Under the pieces are notes generated by a model, which saw nothing but the letters and a program-made list of their open reading frames with translations, did not search any database and was not told the origin of the DNA. This document shows positions 41,147-45,385 of a stretch of 45,385 bases of DNA, piece after piece. The position numbers and the translations under genes were made by a program. The stretch spans positions 1 to 45,385 of the forward strand of contig JADCGA010000044.1 in the NCBI GenBank assembly GCA_020249265.1, read 5' to 3'. This DNA comes from Roseomonas sp. GTDB taxonomy: Bacteria > Pseudomonadota > Alphaproteobacteria > Acetobacterales > Acetobacteraceae. How positions within the stretch are numbered: position 1 is the stretch's first letter; each line of letters starts with the position of its first letter.

Positions 41147-42412
41147 ATGACCGAAGCCGTCCGCGTGACCCGCCTTGCCAATGGCCTGACCGTTGTTTCC
41201 GAAAACATGCCGCGCGTGGAAACCGTTTCCTTCGGCGCCTATGTTGCTGTCGGCACGCGGCATGAAACGCCGGAAGACAATGGCGTCTCCCACTTCCTGG
41301 AACATATGGCCTTCAAGGGCACGGCGCGGCGCGATGCGGCGGCGATTGCGCGGGAGATTGAAAATGTCGGCGGGCATTTGAATGCCTATACCGCGCGCGA
41401 ACAAACCGCTTATTACGCCAAGGTGCTGAAGGAAGACACGGCGCTGGCCGTTGATATCATCGGCGATATTCTGACGCATTCAACCTTTGAGCCTGAGGAA
41501 GTGGAACGCGAACGCGGCGTGATTTTGCAGGAAATCGGCCAAGCGAATGATACGCCGGATGATATTGTGTTCGACCATTTCCAAACCACGGCGTTTCCGG
41601 ATCAGCCCATGGGAAGGCCCGTGCTGGGCACGGAAGGGTCAATCAAAGCCATGACGCGCAATGCGCTCAGGGGCTATATGGGCCGCAATTACGGGCCTTC
41701 ATCAATGGTTGTCGCCGGCGCGGGCGCGCTGGATCATGATACGCTGCTTGACCTGGTCGGCAAGCATTTCGCCGATCTGCCCAAGGTGGATATCGCAACC
41801 CCGGAAGCCGCGCGCTATGCCGGCGGCGAGTTCCGCGAGGAACGCGAATTGGACCAGGTGCATATTGTGCTTGGCTTTCCTTCCGTCCCCTATCTGGACC
41901 CGATGCATTGGCCGACTCAGGTGTTGGGCACGCTTTTGGGTGGTGGCATGTCGTCGCGCCTGTTCCAGGAAATCCGTGAAAAGCGTGGCTTGGTTTATTC
42001 CATCTATGCCTTTGCTTCGCCCTTCAAGGATGGCGGCTTGTTCCAGATTTATGCCGGCACGGGGGAAAAGGAAGCGGCGGAATTGATGCCCGTGACGCTT
42101 GAGGAATTGCTGAAAGTGCAGCACGACGTGACCGAGGATGAATTGGCCCGCGCCAAGGCGCAGCTTCGCGCTTCCTTGCTGATGTCTTTGGAATCTACCG
42201 GCAGCCGCTGTGAACAGCTTGCGCGGCAATTGCAGGTGCATGGCCGTGTGATCCCGATTGAGGAAACCAAACAGCGCATCGCCTCGGTCACCGTGGAACA
42301 GGTGCAGCAAGCCGCCGCGCATGCCTTCCGCCAACGCCCGACGCTGGCGGTGATGGGGCCATCGGGCGAGGTGCCCTCCGTTGCCACAATCATGGAGCGT
42401 TTGGCGGCATGA
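41147..42412 (+). CDS. M16-family zinc peptidase (mitochondrial processing peptidase-like)
   Basis: A 421-residue peptidase with the inverted zinc motif HFLEH (His49, Glu52, His53) and the distal Glu in VERERGVILQEI. Gly-rich loop TLLGGGMSSRLFQEIREKRG is also present, so it is a complete single-domain-pair enzyme like the beta subunit of mitochondrial processing peptidase and the alphaproteobacterial homologues. ATG 41147 is preferred; ATG 41120 overlaps thrC. No signal peptide. The stop overlaps the TldD-like gene by 4 nt. Confidence 0.92.
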   Translation: MTEAVRVTRLANGLTVVSENMPRVETVSFGAYVAVGTRHETPEDNGVSHFLEHMAFKGTARRDAAAIAREIENVGGHLNAYTAREQTAYYAKVLKEDTALAVDIIGDILTHSTFEPEEVERERGVILQEIGQANDTPDDIVFDHFQTTAFPDQPMGRPVLGTEGSIKAMTRNALRGYMGRNYGPSSMVVAGAGALDHDTLLDLVGKHFADLPKVDIATPEAARYAGGEFREERELDQVHIVLGFPSVPYLDPMHWPTQVLGTLLGGGMSSRLFQEIREKRGLVYSIYAFASPFKDGGLFQIYAGTGEKEAAELMPVTLEELLKVQHDVTEDELARAKAQLRASLLMSLESTGSRCEQLARQLQVHGRVIPIEETKQRIASVTVEQVQQAAAHAFRQRPTLAVMGPSGEVPSVATIMERLAA

Positions 42413-43734
42413 ACCGGCTGGATGCGCTTGCTGATCTGATCAAGACCGCGCGCGCGGCGGGGGCGGATGCGGCGGATGCGCTGCTGGTTGCCTCAACCTC
42501 GCTTTCCGTGGATCGGCGCCTGGGGGCGATTGAAAAGCTGGAACGCTCCGAAAGTCTCGATCTTGGCTTGCGTGTTTTTGTCGGCAAGCGCCAGGCGATT
42601 GTGGCTTCCACGGAACCTGACCCGAAGGGTTTTGCGGCACTCGCGGAACGCGCCGTGGCCATGGCGCGCGTGGTGCCGGAAGACCCGTTCGCCGGCCTGC
42701 CGGAGGCGGTCGCCATCCCCGCCCGCCCGCTTGATTTGGAAGACCCGAACGAGCCCAGCGCCGAGGCCCTACTCGCCCGCGCCGCGGCGGCGGAAGAAGC
42801 GGCGCTGGCGGTGAAGGGCATCACCAATAGCGAAGGGGCCGGCGCAGGCTGGGGGCGGACCGAGATTGCGCTGGTTTCGTCCAATGGTTTCGCCGGGCAA
42901 TATGCGCGCACATCCCATGGCATTTCCGCAACCGCCGTCGCCGGTGAGGGCACGGGGATGGAGCGGGATTATGATTACTGGCAATCGGTCTATCTGGCCG
43001 ATCTGCCGGACCCCGCCTTGGTTGGGCGCGTGGCGGCGGAAAAGGCGGTGCGCCGGTTGAACCCGGTGCGTGCCAAGACCGCGCGTATTCCGGTGGTTTT
43101 GGACCCGCGCGTTTCCGGTTCCATGCTCGGGCATTTGCTGGGGGCCATTAATGGCGCGGCGGTGGCGCGGGGCACGTCTTTCTTGAAGGATTCCATGGGC
43201 CAGCAGGTGCTGGCTGCGGGCTTGACCGTGCATGACGACCCAACGCGCCCGCGCGGCCTGCGTTCACGCCCCTTTGATGGGGAAGGTATGCCGGGTGAGG
43301 CGCGGGCCCTGGTGCGGGATGGCGTGCTGACAAGCTGGGTGATGGATTGGCGGAGCGCCCGGCAATTGGGCCTGACTTCCACCGGCCATGCCAGCCGGGG
43401 CACGGGTGGCCCGCCCGGCCCGGCGCCGAGCAACCTTTGGCTTTCCCCTGGTGGGCTCAGCCCGGCTGAGCTTATGGCCGATATCAAGGAAGGGCTCTAC
43501 GTCACGGAATTGATCGGCATGGGTGTCAATGGCGTGACGGGCGATTACAGCCGCGGCGCGGCGGGCTTTATGATCCGGGACGGGGTGCTGGCGGAAGCGG
43601 TGAGTGAAATCACGGTGGCCGGCAATCTGAAGCAGATTTTCCTGAACCTGACCGCCGCCAATGATCTGGTGTTTCGGCGCGGGATGGATTGCCCGACGCT
43701 CAGGATCGAAGGGCTTACCTTGGCGGGGGCGTGA
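42409..43734 (+). CDS. pmbA: TldD/PmbA family metalloprotease
   Basis: A 441-residue member of the TldD/PmbA (U62) family. GLRVFVGKRQAIVASTE, VVLDPRVSGSMLGHLLGAIN and GVNGVTGDYSRGAAGFMIRD are conserved segments. PmbA is the partner of TldD and helps degrade unfolded or modified peptides; no tldD is in the window. The 4-nt overlap with the M16 gene joins two peptidase genes in one unit. Confidence 0.9.
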   Translation: MNRLDALADLIKTARAAGADAADALLVASTSLSVDRRLGAIEKLERSESLDLGLRVFVGKRQAIVASTEPDPKGFAALAERAVAMARVVPEDPFAGLPEAVAIPARPLDLEDPNEPSAEALLARAAAAEEAALAVKGITNSEGAGAGWGRTEIALVSSNGFAGQYARTSHGISATAVAGEGTGMERDYDYWQSVYLADLPDPALVGRVAAEKAVRRLNPVRAKTARIPVVLDPRVSGSMLGHLLGAINGAAVARGTSFLKDSMGQQVLAAGLTVHDDPTRPRGLRSRPFDGEGMPGEARALVRDGVLTSWVMDWRSARQLGLTSTGHASRGTGGPPGPAPSNLWLSPGGLSPAELMADIKEGLYVTELIGMGVNGVTGDYSRGAAGFMIRDGVLAEAVSEITVAGNLKQIFLNLTAANDLVFRRGMDCPTLRIEGLTLAGA

Positions 43735-43802
43735 GTTGCCATTGACCGCTTGCGTCCTACCCCGTGCCTGGGTTACGCAAAACTGTAAGAAAGGCGTCCC
43801 TC

Positions 43803-45275
43803 ATGGATCGGCCATTGGCTGAAATCTCTGTCGCTGAATTGATGGCTGCAGCGCGGCAGCTCCGCCATGCTTCGGCGCTGGTGGTGGGCGATGCCATGCT
43901 GGACCGCTATGTTTATGGCCGAGCGCAGCGCATCAGCCCAGAAGCGCCGGTGCCGGTGCTGACCGTGGAACGCGAAATCGCCATGCCGGGCGGTGCCGGG
44001 AATGTGGTGCGTAACCTGACGGCACTTGGCGCCGCCGTGGCCTTTGTTTCCGTGGTTGGCGATGACCAGGCCGGCAGTGACCTGACCGGGCTGATCGGTG
44101 GCCAGCCGGGGGTTGAGCCCTGGTTGCTGGTGCAAACCGGGCGCGTCACCACGACCAAAACCCGCTTCCTGGCCAATGGCCAGCACATGCTGCGCGCGGA
44201 TCATGAACAGGTGGCGCCAATCCAGCAGCGCCTGGCCGATCGGCTGGTGCGGATTGCGGGCGATGCTGCAGCCGCCACCACGGTGATGGTGCTGTCCGAT
44301 TACGGCAAGGGCGTGCTGGTGGGCGATACAGCGGCGCGGCTGATCCAGGCGGCGCGGGCGGCGGGCCGGCGCGTGGTGGTGGACCCCAAAGGGCGCGATT
44401 ACAGCCGCTATGCCGGGGCTGATCTGGTAACACCAAACCGCGCCGAATTGGCCGAAGCCACCGGCATGGCGGTGGATACGGAAGAAAACATCATCGCCGC
44501 CCTACGGGCGCTGCGCGATGCACATGGCTTTGGCGCCGTGCTGGTGACGCGCAGCGAAGACGGCATGACCCTGCTTGATGGCGACAAGCTGCATCATTTC
44601 CCGGCGGAAGCCGCCGAAGTGCAGGATGTGTCTGGCGCGGGCGATACGGTTGTTGCCACCATCGCTGCCGGGCTTGGCGCGAAATTATCCCTGCCTGTCG
44701 CCGTGCGGCTGGCCAATATCGCCGCCGGTATTGCGGTGGGCAAGGTTGGCACGGCGGTCACGCGGGAAGAGGAAATTCTGGAAGCGCTCGGCCCCGAACG
44801 TGGCGCCTTGCGGAAGGTGATGTCTCGTTCTGCCGCCTTGGAGCAGGTGGAACGCTGGCGCCGGCGCGGCTGGCGCGTGGGCTTCACCAATGGCTGCTTT
44901 GATCTTCTGCACCCCGGGCATGTGCATTTGCTGGAACAGTCCCGGTCCTGGTGTGACCGCCTGGTGGTTGGCCTGAACAGTGATGACAGTGTGAAGCGCC
45001 TGAAGGGCCCGGCGCGGCCCATTCAGAATGAAGCCGCGCGCGCGGCTGTATTGGCTTCTTTGGCGACGGTGGATTGCGTCACGGTCTTTGATGAGGAAAC
45101 GCCGCTGGAATTGATCCGGCTGTTTCAGCCCGAAGTGCTGGTGAAAGGCGCCGATTACACCGTGGATACCGTGGTGGGGGCCGAGATTGTGCAGGGCTAT
45201 GGCGGGCAGGTGCGCTTGGCGCAATTGCTGCCGGGCAATAGCACCACGGCCACCGTGGCGCGGATGAAGGGCTGA
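43803..45275 (+). CDS. hldE: Bifunctional heptose-7-phosphate kinase / heptose-1-phosphate adenylyltransferase HldE
   Basis: A 490-residue enzyme that makes ADP-heptose for the LPS inner core. Residues 1-330 are a PfkB-type kinase (YVYGRAQRISPEAPVPVL, GGAGNVVRNL, catalytic Asp281 in SGAGDT) and residues 361-490 a nucleotidyltransferase (FTNGCFDLLHPGHVHLLEQ; NSDDSVKRLKGPARPI). Start 43803 has AAGAAAGG upstream; the open frame 13 codons further back is less likely. It is followed at once by two palindromic repeats. Confidence 0.95.
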   Translation: MDRPLAEISVAELMAAARQLRHASALVVGDAMLDRYVYGRAQRISPEAPVPVLTVEREIAMPGGAGNVVRNLTALGAAVAFVSVVGDDQAGSDLTGLIGGQPGVEPWLLVQTGRVTTTKTRFLANGQHMLRADHEQVAPIQQRLADRLVRIAGDAAAATTVMVLSDYGKGVLVGDTAARLIQAARAAGRRVVVDPKGRDYSRYAGADLVTPNRAELAEATGMAVDTEENIIAALRALRDAHGFGAVLVTRSEDGMTLLDGDKLHHFPAEAAEVQDVSGAGDTVVATIAAGLGAKLSLPVAVRLANIAAGIAVGKVGTAVTREEEILEALGPERGALRKVMSRSAALEQVERWRRRGWRVGFTNGCFDLLHPGHVHLLEQSRSWCDRLVVGLNSDDSVKRLKGPARPIQNEAARAAVLASLATVDCVTVFDEETPLELIRLFQPEVLVKGADYTVDTVVGAEIVQGYGGQVRLAQLLPGNSTTATVARMKG

Positions 45276-45319
45276 GCATTTTCAAGCCAAGTGGCGACAC
45301 TTGGCGGCTCGGAAAATGC
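45276..45319. repeat. 44-bp palindromic repeat, copy 4
   Basis: Begins directly after the hldE stop. GCATTTTC/GAAAATGC outer arms and AAGCCAAGTG/CACTTGGCGG inner arms. Followed by GATCGTAA. Likely ends the hldE transcript. Confidence 0.88.
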
Positions 45320-45333
45320 GATCGTAACAACGG

Positions 45334-45377
45334 GCATTTTCAAGCCAAGTGGCGACACTTGGCGGCTCGGAAAATGC
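45334..45377. repeat. 44-bp palindromic repeat, copy 5 (tandem)
   Basis: Identical to the copy at 45276 including the trailing GATCGTAA, with a 58-bp period. The window ends 8 bp after it, so more copies may follow. Confidence 0.88.
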
Positions 45378-45385
45378 GATCGTAA

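Noticed and set aside
45276-45385. Tandem repeats as a CRISPR array
   Set aside because: Only two units, spacers of 6-14 bp, strong full-length palindromes and no cas genes.
1-45385. tRNA or rRNA genes
   Set aside because: No cloverleaf with conserved T-loop or rRNA sequence was noticed on either strand by eye; a covariance-model scan would be needed to exclude one.

Overview
The window is high-GC, densely coded bacterial DNA. The content points to an alphaproteobacterium, most likely Rhodospirillales/Acetobacteraceae (Roseomonas-like): an acpXL-lpxXL-type very-long-chain acyl cluster, DUF3576 and DUF2125 proteins, an M16 protease of the mitochondrial processing peptidase type, pdxA-pdxJ, acetoacetyl-CoA reductase and phage tail proteins of a kind common in that group. 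The taxonomic call rests on gene content and protein style only; no rRNA is present.

Layout. 1-140 is the truncated end of an IS3-family element. 141-555 is non-coding, with a long hairpin and a possible promoter. 556-3695 is a three-gene phage tail-fibre/tail-spike module on the + strand. 3755-4321 (-) is a DUF3576 lipoprotein. 4457-10936 (-) reads acpXL, fabZ, a Cys-less ketosynthase, an intact ketosynthase, an MDR dehydrogenase, an acyltransferase and a MaoC-phosphotransacetylase fusion; this is the rhizobial cluster for the very-long-chain acyl group of lipid A plus one extra gene. 11038-14980 (-) is a copper-handling operon: DUF2946, TonB receptor, YcnI/DUF1775, an unknown exported protein and PCu(A)C. 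15072-15696 (-) is a RelE/HigA-like toxin-antitoxin pair with its operator-promoter. 15786-17036 (-) holds ThpR and a TesA-like esterase, and 17035-20258 (+) the YbbA/YbbP-type ABC exporter. 20269-22358 (+) holds a deaminase, a duplicated-domain lipoprotein and a BI-1 membrane protein. 22422-24346 (-) holds an AhpD-like protein, a double YciI protein and PhaB.

24558-27519 (+) begins with a probable promoter and a 15-residue Val/Leu/Ile-rich leader peptide, followed by an IlvM-like ACT protein, pdxA, pdxJ and a hydrolase. 27557-29562 (-) is a WD40-cytochrome c fusion coupled to an SDR protein lacking the catalytic Tyr. 29671-34657 (+) holds a hydroxyacid dehydrogenase, an exported hydrolase, GlpX and RecJ. 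34727-35803 (-) is DUF2125. 35842-38734 (+) is a ChaC-like cyclotransferase followed by a compact Lin0512-Lin0512-DUF35-thiolase operon, the least explained system here. 38870-39688 (+) is a second toxin-antitoxin pair (DUF4258/HTH). 39733-45275 (+) holds thrC, an M16 peptidase, a TldD/PmbA peptidase and hldE.

A 44-bp palindromic repeat recurs at gene ends (23508, 34672, and twice in tandem at 45276 and 45334, with a decayed copy at 3724). Several genes concern the cell envelope: very-long-chain lipid A acylation, heptose activation by HldE, copper import, YbbAP export and several lipoproteins. The most interesting points are the Lin0512/DUF35/thiolase operon, the Cys-less ketosynthase, the leaderless attenuator-like leader peptide, the repeat family, and the unknown protein in the copper operon.
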